A stretch of DNA of 13,065 nt. Source: Anaerolineae bacterium. GTDB lineage: Bacteria; Chloroflexota; Anaerolineae; UBA1429. A program made the position numbers and the translations under genes. The notes below the pieces were generated by a model. The model did no database searches. It was not told the origin of the DNA and saw only the letters and a list, made by a program, of their open reading frames with translations. The stretch covers positions 1 through 13,065 of the forward strand of contig JAFGLK010000331.1 of assembly GCA_016928125.1 (NCBI GenBank), read 5' to 3'. Shown piece by piece: positions 6,767 to 13,065 of the stretch (position 1 is its first letter; every line of letters starts with the position of its first letter).

Positions 6767-8815
6767 ATGGATATCATGAGCACAAACGCCGTCTTCTCTA
6801 CCGGATCGCCGGCTCTCGATGCACTGCTTGAGGAGCTTCGCCCCGGCGATAACGTGGTGTTCTACACCGATCATCCCGGCGACTATGAGCCGTTCGTGGC
6901 GACCATGCTTTGCCATGCTCGGGAGGCTGGTATTGGAGTGGTCTATGGGCGCACTTCGGGGGCTCTGGACACCGTGATGGAAGGCGGTGCCAACCTGCAC
7001 CGCATCGACATGACAGAGATGATAGGGCCCGATCCCGCCCAGGCGTTTCGGCACGCCGCGCAGGCGCTGGGCCCCGAGATCTACTATGTCTTTGACCCCT
7101 TGGCCGATCTGCAGCAGCACCTGGGCCATGAGACGGCCGTCAGGGATTTCTTTCTCTCGATCTGCCCCTTCCTGTTCGATATGAGCACCGTCGCCTACTG
7201 GGGCGTGCCTCGAGGGGTCTACAAGCCATCCACCGTGGCTGCCATCAAAGACTGCACCCAGATCTTTGTCCAGGTCTCCCGCCACCAGGAGGAGGTGAGT
7301 GCATCTGCGCCCGCTCCCGAAGTCCGTAGCCTGATGATCAAGCCAGTGAAGGTCTGGGGCCGCTACTCGGAGGACATGTTCCGTCCCCACCTGGTGGCCG
7401 TCGCGGAGAACGCCGTGTGCATGGAGATCTGGCCGCTTAACGGCGCGCCTCAGGACGACTATACTGCGGCGCTCGCTGACAAGAACCGCGAACTGGCCGA
7501 GATTCGCGACGCGCTCAACCGCAGCAACGCCGAGCTTACAGATCGCAACCGTGAGCTGGCTCAGCTCAATGCTGAGCTGGCCGAACAGAGCCGGCTCTAT
7601 GAATCGCTACGCAACAACCTCGAGCATCTGCTGGCCCTCTTCCAGGCCGGACAGGCCATCGGATCGAGCCTCGTGGTGGAGCAAGTGCGCCAGGCCATCC
7701 TGGAGGCGACGCTGCATCTCTTTGAAATTCCTGGCTGTCGGCTCGTTACCCCGCCCGCTTCCACCAAGAGCATGGCCTTCGCGAGTCAGGGCAGATTTCC
7801 CTCCTGGCTTGCGGATGTGGAGCCGAGGCTGACGTCGCTACGCGCAGAGGTCAGCCAGCAGAGCGGGGTGCACACCTGGCCAGCGCACATGCTGCTTGAG
7901 GGACCATCGCAAGAGTGTTCTGGCAGTCTTGCTCTGGCGCCCCTCATGTCGCGCGGCCAGTGCGTGGCGGTGCTGGAGCTTTATGCGGCCGATGAGCGCT
8001 TGCACGCCGATGAGGCGCGTATGCTGCTTCGCTATCTAGCCTCTGAGGCCAGCATCGCGCTGGATAATGCCCATCTCTACCGCGAGACCGATCTGCAGCG
8101 CGAGCAGCTGCGCACCTTTATCGATCAGGTCATCACAAGCGAGGAGCAGGAGAGCCGCCGCTTTGCCTACGATCTGCACGATGGACTGGTGCAGCTCATC
8201 GTAGCCGCATTCCAGCACCTACAGACGGCCCAAGCGCTGCGCACGCGCGACCCCGCCGATGAGACGGCCGAGGTGGAGCAAGGAGTCCGTCTGCTGCGAC
8301 AGGCCATCTACGAGGCCAGGCGCTTGATCAGCGAACTGCGTCCGGCGGGCCTGGACGATTTCGGGCTGTTGCACGCTCTGCGGTTGTTTGTGGCCCAACT
8401 CGAAGCCGACCATCCTTGGGAGGTGACCCTGGAGGTCGATCCGGGGTGGGACAACCTGCCCTCCTCGCTCGAGGCCGCGCTCTTCCGCATCATCCAGGAG
8501 GCCTCCACCAATGCGCGGAAATACGCGATGACGGATCGGTTGGAGATCGCGCTGCGTGCCACGCCCGAGGAGATCACGGTGAGCGTCCAGGACTGGGGCG
8601 TGGGCTTTGATCCTGAAGAGGCTCTGGCCACGCGCGACCGGATGGCACTCGACACCCAGGGCACACACATCGGCTTGATCGGCATCCGAGAGCGAGCCCG
8701 GCTGTGGGGCGGCGAATGCGAGATCATCAGCCAGCCAGGTGCGGGCACGCGCATCGGCATCACGATCCCTCGAGCGCATCTCCTGGTCGGCACGGAGAGC
8801 CTGCGCGATGATTAG
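6767..8815 (+). CDS. NarL-family sensor histidine kinase with degenerate KaiC-like and GAF domains
   Basis: A 682-residue sensor kinase with no membrane segment, so probably cytoplasmic. Residues 10-225 look like a KaiC/RecA-type domain: GSPALDALLEELRPGDNVVF (13-32) matches the family's N-terminal strand, but the Walker A loop is replaced by YTDHPGDYEPF (33-43), and a Walker-B-like YYVFDPLADL (106-115) keeps Asp110. A heptad-rich coiled coil follows (about 233-290), then a GAF-like domain (290-440). The HisKA_3 segment has YDLHDGLVQ with phospho-acceptor His471. The ATPase domain has FRIIQEASTNARKYA (N-box, Asn582; Tyr586 where relatives usually have His), DWGVGFD (609-615) and HIGLIGIRERA (634-644). 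It phosphorylates the response regulator encoded 8 nt into its 3' end. The ATG at 6767 is used; an ATG at 6776 has better spacing from GAGGG and is possible. The signal sensed is unknown. Confidence 0.92.
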   Translation: MDIMSTNAVFSTGSPALDALLEELRPGDNVVFYTDHPGDYEPFVATMLCHAREAGIGVVYGRTSGALDTVMEGGANLHRIDMTEMIGPDPAQAFRHAAQALGPEIYYVFDPLADLQQHLGHETAVRDFFLSICPFLFDMSTVAYWGVPRGVYKPSTVAAIKDCTQIFVQVSRHQEEVSASAPAPEVRSLMIKPVKVWGRYSEDMFRPHLVAVAENAVCMEIWPLNGAPQDDYTAALADKNRELAEIRDALNRSNAELTDRNRELAQLNAELAEQSRLYESLRNNLEHLLALFQAGQAIGSSLVVEQVRQAILEATLHLFEIPGCRLVTPPASTKSMAFASQGRFPSWLADVEPRLTSLRAEVSQQSGVHTWPAHMLLEGPSQECSGSLALAPLMSRGQCVAVLELYAADERLHADEARMLLRYLASEASIALDNAHLYRETDLQREQLRTFIDQVITSEEQESRRFAYDLHDGLVQLIVAAFQHLQTAQALRTRDPADETAEVEQGVRLLRQAIYEARRLISELRPAGLDDFGLLHALRLFVAQLEADHPWEVTLEVDPGWDNLPSSLEAALFRIIQEASTNARKYAMTDRLEIALRATPEEITVSVQDWGVGFDPEEALATRDRMALDTQGTHIGLIGIRERARLWGGECEIISQPGAGTRIGITIPRAHLLVGTESLRDD

Positions 8816-9488
8816 GATTCTGCTGGTTGACGACCAGGCGATTGTGCGCGAGGGGATGCGCTCCATGCTCAGCCTCGAGCCAGACATCAGCGTCGTAGGC
8901 GAGGCAGAGACCGGCCTCGAGGCGCTATCCAAGGCCAGTGCACTGCGGCCCGACATCATCCTGCTCGATATCCGCATGCCCAGCATGGATGGCCTCACGG
9001 CCTTGGGCCAGCTGAAGCAAGAGGTGCCCCGCGCTAGCGTGATCATGGTCACGCTGTATGACGATCCCAACTATTTGGAGCGCGCCGTCACGATGGGGGC
9101 CGCGGGCTATATCTTGAAGGATGCCAGCAGAGACGAGCTCATCCGCGCCGTGCGCGTCACGGCCGAAGGCGGCGCCATCATCGACCCGTTGCTTCTGCCG
9201 CAGTTGCTGCGCCGCCTGCGCGCTACTGCGCCTGGGGCCCCTGCCGGCGCCTCGCTCCAACCGCCGGTGCCTGAGCCGGACCCCTCCGAACAGGCCACAG
9301 CCCTCACCGAGCGCGAGATCGAGGTGCTGCGCCTGGTGGCCGAGGGGCTCACCAATCAGCAGATCGGTGAGCAGCTCTTCATTAGCCCCACCACTGTCAA
9401 GACCCACGTCCAGAATATCCTGCAAAAGCTGGGCGTCTCCGACCGTACCCAGGCCGCTGTCCATGCGCTGCGCGCGCGCCTGATCTGA
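8808..9488 (+). CDS. NarL/FixJ-type response regulator with LuxR HTH
   Basis: A 226-residue DNA-binding regulator. The receiver domain (1-120) has the acidic pair Asp8-Asp9, phospho-acceptor Asp54 in LLDIRMPSMDG (52-62), Thr82 in VTLYDD and Lys104 in ILKDAS. A Pro/Ala-rich linker (140-162) leads to a LuxR/GerE-type helix-turn-helix (about 165-222) with LTEREIEVLRLVAEGLTN and ISPTTVKTHVQNILQKLG. The start is the ATG at 8808, which begins directly with MIRILLVDDQ. The frame is open upstream to 8739, but that stretch lies inside the kinase gene and lacks family similarity. GGAG at 8794-8797 lies 10 nt before the start. The 8-nt overlap with the kinase makes translational coupling and a cognate pair very likely. 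Targets are not known; the dyad array downstream (9661-9744) is a plausible one. Confidence 0.95.
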   Translation: MIRILLVDDQAIVREGMRSMLSLEPDISVVGEAETGLEALSKASALRPDIILLDIRMPSMDGLTALGQLKQEVPRASVIMVTLYDDPNYLERAVTMGAAGYILKDASRDELIRAVRVTAEGGAIIDPLLLPQLLRRLRATAPGAPAGASLQPPVPEPDPSEQATALTEREIEVLRLVAEGLTNQQIGEQLFISPTTVKTHVQNILQKLGVSDRTQAAVHALRARLI

Positions 9489-9504
9489 CGCCTTCCTCCC
9501 GGAT

Positions 9505-9521
9505 CGGTCCCCCCTGGACCG
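9505..9521 (+). terminator. Possible terminator after the response regulator
   Basis: CGGTCC (9505-9510) pairs with GGACCG (9516-9521) over a 5-nt loop, 16 nt after the TGA of the response regulator. No T-run follows, so it may only protect the 3' end or cause weak termination. Confidence 0.35.
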
Positions 9522-9572
9522 GGCAGCGAGCCTACCACCGCTACTCCTCGAACAGGCTAGCACCGCGTCCGT

Positions 9573-9614
9573 ATCCTCCGTTCGGGGGAAAGCGAATCCT
9601 CCGTTTGGAGGATT
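9573..9614. repeat. Direct repeat with perfect 8-bp hairpin
   Basis: ATCCTCCGTT occurs at 9573-9582 and again at 9596-9605, 23 bp apart. The second copy lies within a perfect inverted repeat, AATCCTCC (9595-9602) and GGAGGATT (9607-9614), with a 4-nt loop GTTT. No T-run follows on the plus strand. It overlaps the -35 of the candidate promoter at 9613, so it could be an operator as well as a hairpin. Confidence 0.6.
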
Positions 9615-9640
9615 GTCCTCTCGCCGCCTTGTGTCATACT
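9613..9640 (+). promoter_or_regulatory. Candidate promoter for the glutamate-synthase-like gene
   Basis: TTGTCC (9613-9618) and CATACT (9635-9640) are 16 nt apart; each matches four of six consensus bases. If used, transcription would start near 9647, just before the dyad array, and the leader would be about 285 nt. This is a weak call; a promoter inside or after the array is not excluded. Confidence 0.35.
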
Positions 9641-9660
9641 GGAGAGCAGATCAGGCCCTT

Positions 9661-9744
9661 GTTTGTGCATGTTGCACAAAGGGGCGTACATGTTGCACGC
9701 AGACCTGTGCACTCTGCACGCCGGCCTGTGCAGCCAGCCAGAGC
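9661..9744. repeat. Four tandem dyads at exact 21-bp period, probable operator array
   Basis: Four 21-nt units are centred at 9671, 9692, 9713 and 9734. Unit 1 is a perfect dyad, TTTGTGCA-TGT-TGCACAAA (9662-9680). Unit 2 is GCGTACA-TGT-TGCACGC (9684-9700, six of seven arm pairs). Unit 3 is CTGTGCA-CTC-TGCACGC (9705-9721, five inner pairs perfect). Unit 4 keeps only the left arm CTGTGCA (9726-9732). A further CTGTGCT at 9744-9750 is off the period by 3 bp. A 21-bp step is two helical turns, so all sites face the same side of the DNA. It lies 173 nt after the response-regulator gene and about 200 nt before the next start codon. Confidence 0.75.
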
Positions 9745-9878
9745 TGTGCTGAGCCCGAACGCCGGCTGGGCCTGCGCTGGCCGGGAAGAGGCCCGATCAG
9801 GCAGAGCGTATCCCCGCCACATCGTCCGTGGCCCTCCCCCGATGGCGTGGTCTGAGCCCAAGGTCTCACATGTTTCTG

Positions 9879-9901
9879 GGCGCCGATGTTCGCTCGGCGC
9901 C
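9879..9901 (+). promoter_or_regulatory. Strong leader hairpin before the glutamate-synthase-like gene
   Basis: GGCGCCGA (9879-9886) pairs perfectly with TCGGCGCC (9894-9901) over a 7-nt loop. It ends 15 nt before the Shine-Dalgarno at 9917 and 31 nt before the ATG. No T-run follows, so it is not a classical terminator; an effect on message stability or translation is inferred. Confidence 0.55.
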
Positions 9902-9916
9902 GCGCCATTCTATCAA

Positions 9917-9922
9917 GAGGAG
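9917..9922 (+). promoter_or_regulatory. Ribosome binding site fixing the start at 9933
   Basis: GAGGAG lies 10 nt before the ATG at 9933. The same frame is open upstream to 9828 but has no such site, would span the 9879-9901 hairpin, and adds 35 residues of poor family character. Confidence 0.75.
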
Positions 9923-9932
9923 CTGTGATCCC

Positions 9933-11582
9933 ATGCCGAATCTGCAACGACCGAATGCCAACGACATCTCCCAGACGTCCAACCGCTCGCGCAACGTGGT
10001 GCCCCAATCGGGCATCTGTTCGCGCTGCATCGACGGCTGCACCGGCAACTGTGAGGTGTTCAAGTCCTCCTTCCGCGGCCGCGAAGTCATCTATCCCAGC
10101 CCCTTTGGCACGATCACCGCCGGCGGCGACAAAGACTATCCGGTGGATCTGTCTCATTTCAACATCATGGGCTATGCGCTGGGCGCCGACGGACTGGAGG
10201 AGGGCGTCACGGCCACTCCCGACAACACCCTCTTTACCATGGTGAACACCGAGACGGAGATCGGGGCACATAGCTCCGAGACGCTTCGTATGCCGATCAT
10301 CAGCGGAGCCCTCGGCTCCACCGAGATCGCGCGGGTCAACTGGGAGCACTTTGCCGCCGGCGCTGCCATCTCCGGGGTGGTGCTCACCTGCGGCGAGAAT
10401 GTGTGTGGCATCGACCCGGGGCTCGAGTTGGATGATCAGGGCAAGATCGTCGAGTCGCCCGATATGCGTCGCCGCGTGGAGGCCTACCGCCGTTGGTACG
10501 ATGGCTATGGCGACATCCACGTGCAGATGAACGTGGAGGATACGCGCTTTGGCGTGGCCGAGTACGTCATCGAGAAACTTGGCGTCGAGACGATCGAGCT
10601 CAAGTGGGGCCAGGGCGCCAAGTGCATCGGCGGCGAGATCAAGGTCAATAGCCTGGAACGTGCGCTCGAGCTCCAGCGACGCGGCTATCTGGTGACGCCC
10701 GATCCCTCAAACGAGGCTATCCAGCGCGCCTATAAGGATGGCGCACTCAAGCAGTTCGAGCGCCACTCGCGGCTGGGCTTTGTGGATGAGGAAGGCTTTG
10801 CCAACGAGGTGGCGCGGCTGCGCGGCCTGGGCGCCAAACGCGTCACCCTCAAGACCGGCGCCTACCCCATGCGCGAACTGGCCATGGCCCTCAAGTGGTC
10901 CTCCGACGCCAAGATCGACTTGCTGACCATCGATGGCGCACCGGGCGGCACGGGCATGAGCCCCTGGCGGATGATGGTCGAGTGGGGCATTCCCACGGTG
11001 TACCTGGAGGCCATGACCTTTGAGCTGTGCCAGATGCTCGACGATCAGCGAGCCTTTGTGCCCGACATCGCCATCGGCGGCGGCCTCTCCAGCGAGGATC
11101 ACATGTTCAAGGTGCTTGCGTTGGGTGCTCCTCACGTCAAGGCGGCCTGCCTTGGGCGGGCCATCATGATTCCCGCTATGGTGGGGAAGAACATCGCCCT
11201 CTGGATGAAAGAGGGGCGCCTACCCCGCACCGTCTCCGAGTACGGCAGCTCGGTCGAGGAGATCTTTGTCACTTATGAGACCCTCAAGGCGCGCTTTGGC
11301 TCGGAGATCGACGAGCTGCCCCTGGGCGCTATCGGCTGGTACACCTATGTGGACAAGCTTCAGGTGGGCCTGCAGCAATTGATGGCCGGCAGCCGCAACT
11401 TTAGGCTCGACACCATCGCCCGCGAAGACTTGTGTGCGCTCACACGCGAAGCTGAAGACGTCTCCGGCATCCCCTATGTGATGGACGCCTACCGCGACGA
11501 GGCCATCGCCATCATCAAGGGCTATGGGCACGAGTCCTATGCCCGCCGGCGTCCAGCCCTGGCCATGGAGCCCAGCTTCTAG
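9933..11582 (+). CDS. FMN-dependent glutamate-synthase-like protein with N-terminal four-Cys motif
   Basis: A 549-residue soluble protein with the FMN-binding TIM-barrel (Glu_synthase) domain of the glutamate synthase large subunit. Visible landmarks are KWGQGAKCIGGEIKV (224-238, matching the QGAK...GG loop of GltB), LKTGAYP (306-312), TIDGAPGGTGMSP (332-344, the flavin/substrate loop) and IAIGGGLSSEDHMFKVLALG (379-398). The amidotransferase domain and the GXGXG C-terminal domain of full GltB are missing. Ahead of the barrel, CSRCIDGCTGNCEVF (29-43) gives Cys29, Cys32, Cys36 and Cys40, a likely iron-sulfur site. No GltD-like reductase is nearby, so electrons might come from ferredoxin (inference). 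An MgsC/GlxD-type subunit is an alternative, but partner subunits are not seen here. The gene follows a two-component system and a regulatory region, and converges on glutamate dehydrogenase, so a role in glutamate or ammonia metabolism fits. Confidence 0.85.
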   Translation: MPNLQRPNANDISQTSNRSRNVVPQSGICSRCIDGCTGNCEVFKSSFRGREVIYPSPFGTITAGGDKDYPVDLSHFNIMGYALGADGLEEGVTATPDNTLFTMVNTETEIGAHSSETLRMPIISGALGSTEIARVNWEHFAAGAAISGVVLTCGENVCGIDPGLELDDQGKIVESPDMRRRVEAYRRWYDGYGDIHVQMNVEDTRFGVAEYVIEKLGVETIELKWGQGAKCIGGEIKVNSLERALELQRRGYLVTPDPSNEAIQRAYKDGALKQFERHSRLGFVDEEGFANEVARLRGLGAKRVTLKTGAYPMRELAMALKWSSDAKIDLLTIDGAPGGTGMSPWRMMVEWGIPTVYLEAMTFELCQMLDDQRAFVPDIAIGGGLSSEDHMFKVLALGAPHVKAACLGRAIMIPAMVGKNIALWMKEGRLPRTVSEYGSSVEEIFVTYETLKARFGSEIDELPLGAIGWYTYVDKLQVGLQQLMAGSRNFRLDTIAREDLCALTREAEDVSGIPYVMDAYRDEAIAIIKGYGHESYARRRPALAMEPSF

Positions 11583-11624
11583 GCGCCGTGCACGGCCGCC
11601 ACGAGACAAACGAACTGGGCACCG

Positions 11625-11651
11625 GAGGAGGGCCGACGATGCGCCCTCCTC
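11625..11651. terminator. Shared terminator-like hairpin between convergent genes
   Basis: GAGGAGGGC (11625-11633) pairs perfectly with GCCCTCCTC (11643-11651) over a 9-nt loop. It sits 42 nt after the stop of the glutamate-synthase-like gene and 28 nt after the stop of the dehydrogenase, so it could serve both strands. Neither side has a clear T-run. Confidence 0.6.
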
Positions 11652-11679
11652 TATCCACATGTCAACGGGGGTGACGCGA

Positions 11680-12933
11680 CTACTGGACCCAGCCGCGCGC
11701 GGCCACGGCCTCGGCCACCCGATTGACCGCCACCAGGTAGGCTGCCAGACGATTGTGGATTTGCCGCCTCTCTGCCATCTCATGCACCGCCTGAAACGCC
11801 GCAGACATCTTGGCATCCAACCGCGAGTACACCTCGTCCACCGTCCAGTAGTAGCTGCTGGCGTTCTGTACCTGCTCAAAGTAGCTCACCGTGACCCCGC
11901 CCGCGTTGCACAGGAAATCGGGCAGCACGGTCACGCCGTTGGCGAACAGGATCTGATCGGCTTCCGGGGTAGTGGGGCCATTGGCCAGCTCTGCCACCAC
12001 CCGCGCGCGAACGCGACCGGCGTTCTCTTGGGTGATGACGTTTTCCAGGGCACTCGGGAACAACACCGTCACGGGCAGCTCGAGGAGCTCGCTATTGGTG
12101 AGCGCCTCGGTGCCGGGCAACCCCACCACGCTGCCAGTCTCGGCCTTGTGGGCCATGGCGGCGTCATAGTCGAGGCCCTGCTCACAATAGATCCCGCCCT
12201 TGGAGTCGCTGACCGCCACCACCTTGAGCCCAAGTAACTCGTCGCCAAGCTTGTGGGCAAAATGCCCAGCATTGCCATAGCCCTGGACGGCGGCGGGCGC
12301 GCCTTCCAAGTTGAGGCCCAGCGCCTTGGCGGCCTCACGCACCACGTATGCGCCGCCGCGGGCGGTGGCGTCGCCCCGGCCCAGCGAGCCGAGCAGCGGG
12401 ATCGGCTTGCCTGTGATGACGCCCGGCACGTGTCGCCCCATCATCGCCTCATACTCGTCCATCATCCAGGCCATGATCTGCGGCGTGGTGTATACGTCTG
12501 GCGCGGGGATATCCTGCTCAGGGCCGATAAAGTGGGCCGCGCGTCGCATGTAGGCGCGGCTCAGCCGCTCCACCTCGCTGGTCGACATGCTCTTCGGGTC
12601 ACACACGACACCGCCCTTGCCGCCGCCCAGGGGGATATCCACCACCGAGGTCTTCCACGTCATCCAGGCCGAAAGCGCCCGCACCGTGTCAATCGTCTCG
12701 TCGGGATGGAAACGAATGCCGCCCTTGGCCGGGCCACGCGCGTCGTTGTACTGAATCCGAAAGGCCTCGAACAGGCGATATTCGCCGTCGTCCATCTGCA
12801 TGGGGATGCTGAAATGGTATTCGCGCATAGGCGTGCGCAAAAAGGCCTGCATGGCTGGTGAGAGGCCAAGCAGGCCGGCGGCTTCGTCGAGCTGGCGCTG
12901 CGCCGTAACAAATGGGTTGGTTCGCGAGCTCAT
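11680..12933 (-). CDS. gdhA: Glutamate dehydrogenase (Glu/Leu/Phe/Val dehydrogenase family)
   Basis: A 417-residue cytoplasmic enzyme for reversible oxidative deamination of glutamate to 2-oxoglutarate and ammonia, of the usual length for the hexameric small-subunit type. Motifs in order: [11 protein letters not shown] (67-77, Lys70), [19 protein letters not shown] (91-109, Lys94 and catalytic Lys106), PAPDVYT (144-150, Asp146), the nucleotide-binding VQGYGNAG (216-223), VSDSKGG (241-247) and [15 protein letters not shown] (343-357), a stretch close to that of Bacillus GudB/RocG as I recall them. The last favours glutamate over leucine or phenylalanine. NAD versus NADP use is not settled. The start is the ATG at 12933, with GAGGAGG 11 nt upstream. 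The frame is open to a GTG at 12984, but that lies before the predicted transcription start, near 12981. It converges on the glutamate-synthase-like gene and has its own promoter. Confidence 0.95.
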   Translation of the reverse strand: MSSRTNPFVTAQRQLDEAAGLLGLSPAMQAFLRTPMREYHFSIPMQMDDGEYRLFEAFRIQYNDARGPAKGGIRFHPDETIDTVRALSAWMTWKTSVVDIPLGGGKGGVVCDPKSMSTSEVERLSRAYMRRAAHFIGPEQDIPAPDVYTTPQIMAWMMDEYEAMMGRHVPGVITGKPIPLLGSLGRGDATARGGAYVVREAAKALGLNLEGAPAAVQGYGNAGHFAHKLGDELLGLKVVAVSDSKGGIYCEQGLDYDAAMAHKAETGSVVGLPGTEALTNSELLELPVTVLFPSALENVITQENAGRVRARVVAELANGPTTPEADQILFANGVTVLPDFLCNAGGVTVSYFEQVQNASSYYWTVDEVYSRLDAKMSAAFQAVHEMAERRQIHNRLAAYLVAVNRVAEAVAARGWVQ

Positions 12934-12987
12934 GATAGACGCTGCCTCCTCGCCGTGAGAAGAATATGGAACGATGTGCGACACGCT

Positions 12988-13016
12988 ATATTAGGTCATC
13001 CCTATCCAGATGTAAA
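12988..13016 (-). promoter_or_regulatory. Sigma70-type promoter for glutamate dehydrogenase
   Basis: On the minus strand TTTACA (13016-13011, five of six consensus bases) is followed after exactly 17 nt by TAATAT (12993-12988, four of six). Transcription would begin near 12981, giving a leader of about 48 nt before the ATG at 12933. This supports that start over the upstream GTG. Confidence 0.6.
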
Positions 13017-13020
13017 ATCA

Positions 13021-13044
13021 CGCCAGATAACACACCGCCTGGCG
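13021..13044. promoter_or_regulatory. Dyad just upstream of the dehydrogenase promoter
   Basis: CGCCAG (13021-13026) and CTGGCG (13039-13044) form an inverted repeat with a 12-nt centre, 5 bp upstream of the -35 box. The position suits an activator site; it could also be part of an unrelated neighbour beyond the window, or chance. Nothing else is seen in the last 45 nt. Confidence 0.3.
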
Positions 13045-13065
13045 CTCATTGGGGTCAGCCACCAC

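Larger units (their letters stand above)
9489..9932. other. 444-nt regulatory intergenic region
   Basis: No convincing gene is seen between the response regulator and the glutamate-synthase-like gene. Reading frames across it are shadows with poor protein quality. It holds, in order, a GC hairpin (9505-9521), a direct repeat and hairpin (9573-9614), a possible promoter (9613-9640), a 21-bp dyad array (9661-9744), a low-symmetry GC-rich stretch (9750-9870), a leader hairpin (9879-9901) and a ribosome binding site (9917-9922). Confidence 0.7.

Noticed and set aside
9605..9928. Plus-strand 107-codon frame containing a 7-residue repeat across the dyad array
   Set aside because: It starts with TTG without a ribosome binding site, and the heptad repeat is simply the 21-bp array read in frame. 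The DNA symmetry of each unit explains it better than protein selection.
9828..9932. 35-residue N-terminal extension of the glutamate-synthase-like protein
   Set aside because: No ribosome binding site, crosses the 9879-9901 hairpin, and a good site lies before the ATG at 9933.
9651..10520. Minus-strand 289-codon frame opposite the glutamate-synthase-like gene
   Set aside because: Most of it is antisense to conserved FMN-barrel coding sequence, and the protein has no recognisable motifs. Long antisense frames are common in GC-rich genes.
11585..11596. Perfect 12-bp palindrome GCCGTGCACGGC just after a stop codon
   Set aside because: It contains GTGCAC but has no central spacer, so it does not match the array dyads. 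As a hairpin it would have only a 4-bp stem. Probably chance in GC-rich DNA.

Overview
The window holds eight protein-coding genes in GC-rich, tightly packed bacterial DNA. No RNA genes, insertion sequences or CRISPR arrays were seen. The best guess for the source is a member of the Chloroflexota (moderate confidence, from sequence style only). Three points suggest it: GT39-type membrane glycosyltransferases with a C-terminal beta-sandwich-like tail, a NarL-type sensor kinase with a KaiC-like front end, and a stand-alone FMN glutamate-synthase-like protein with an N-terminal cysteine cluster.

Region 1 (1-6578, minus strand) is a cell-envelope glycosylation operon. In transcription order it encodes a polytopic LPG-synthase-TM/flippase-like protein (5571-6518), a polyprenyl-phosphate GT2 glycosyltransferase (4587-5561), a GT39/ArnT-like transferase (2071-4590) and a second GT39/PMT-like transferase that runs off the window edge (1-2068). 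Start and stop codons overlap or lie 2-9 nt apart, and the first three genes are read as starting with GTG. One near-consensus sigma70 promoter (TTGACC-17-TATAAT, 6578-6550) can drive all four. The likely division of labour is that the GT2 enzyme loads a sugar on a lipid carrier, the GT39 enzymes move sugars from the lipid to an acceptor outside the membrane, and the first protein helps with lipid handling.

Region 2 (6659-9488, plus strand) diverges from region 1. It encodes a NarL-family histidine kinase with a KaiC/RecA-like N-terminal domain that has lost its Walker A motif, then its response regulator, overlapping by 8 nt.

Region 3 (9489-9932) is a 444-nt non-coding stretch unusually rich in symmetry. 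It has two hairpins, a direct repeat, a possible promoter, an array of dyads at an exact 21-bp period with GTGCA-N3-TGCAC arms, and a strong leader hairpin just ahead of the next gene's ribosome binding site.

Region 4 (9933-12933) is about glutamate and nitrogen. A glutamate-synthase-like FMN protein on the plus strand converges on a glutamate dehydrogenase on the minus strand, with a shared terminator-like hairpin between them and a good promoter for the dehydrogenase at 13016-12988. The most novel candidates are the 21-bp phased operator array between the two-component system and the glutamate-synthase-like gene, and the P-loop-less KaiC-like sensor domain of the kinase.
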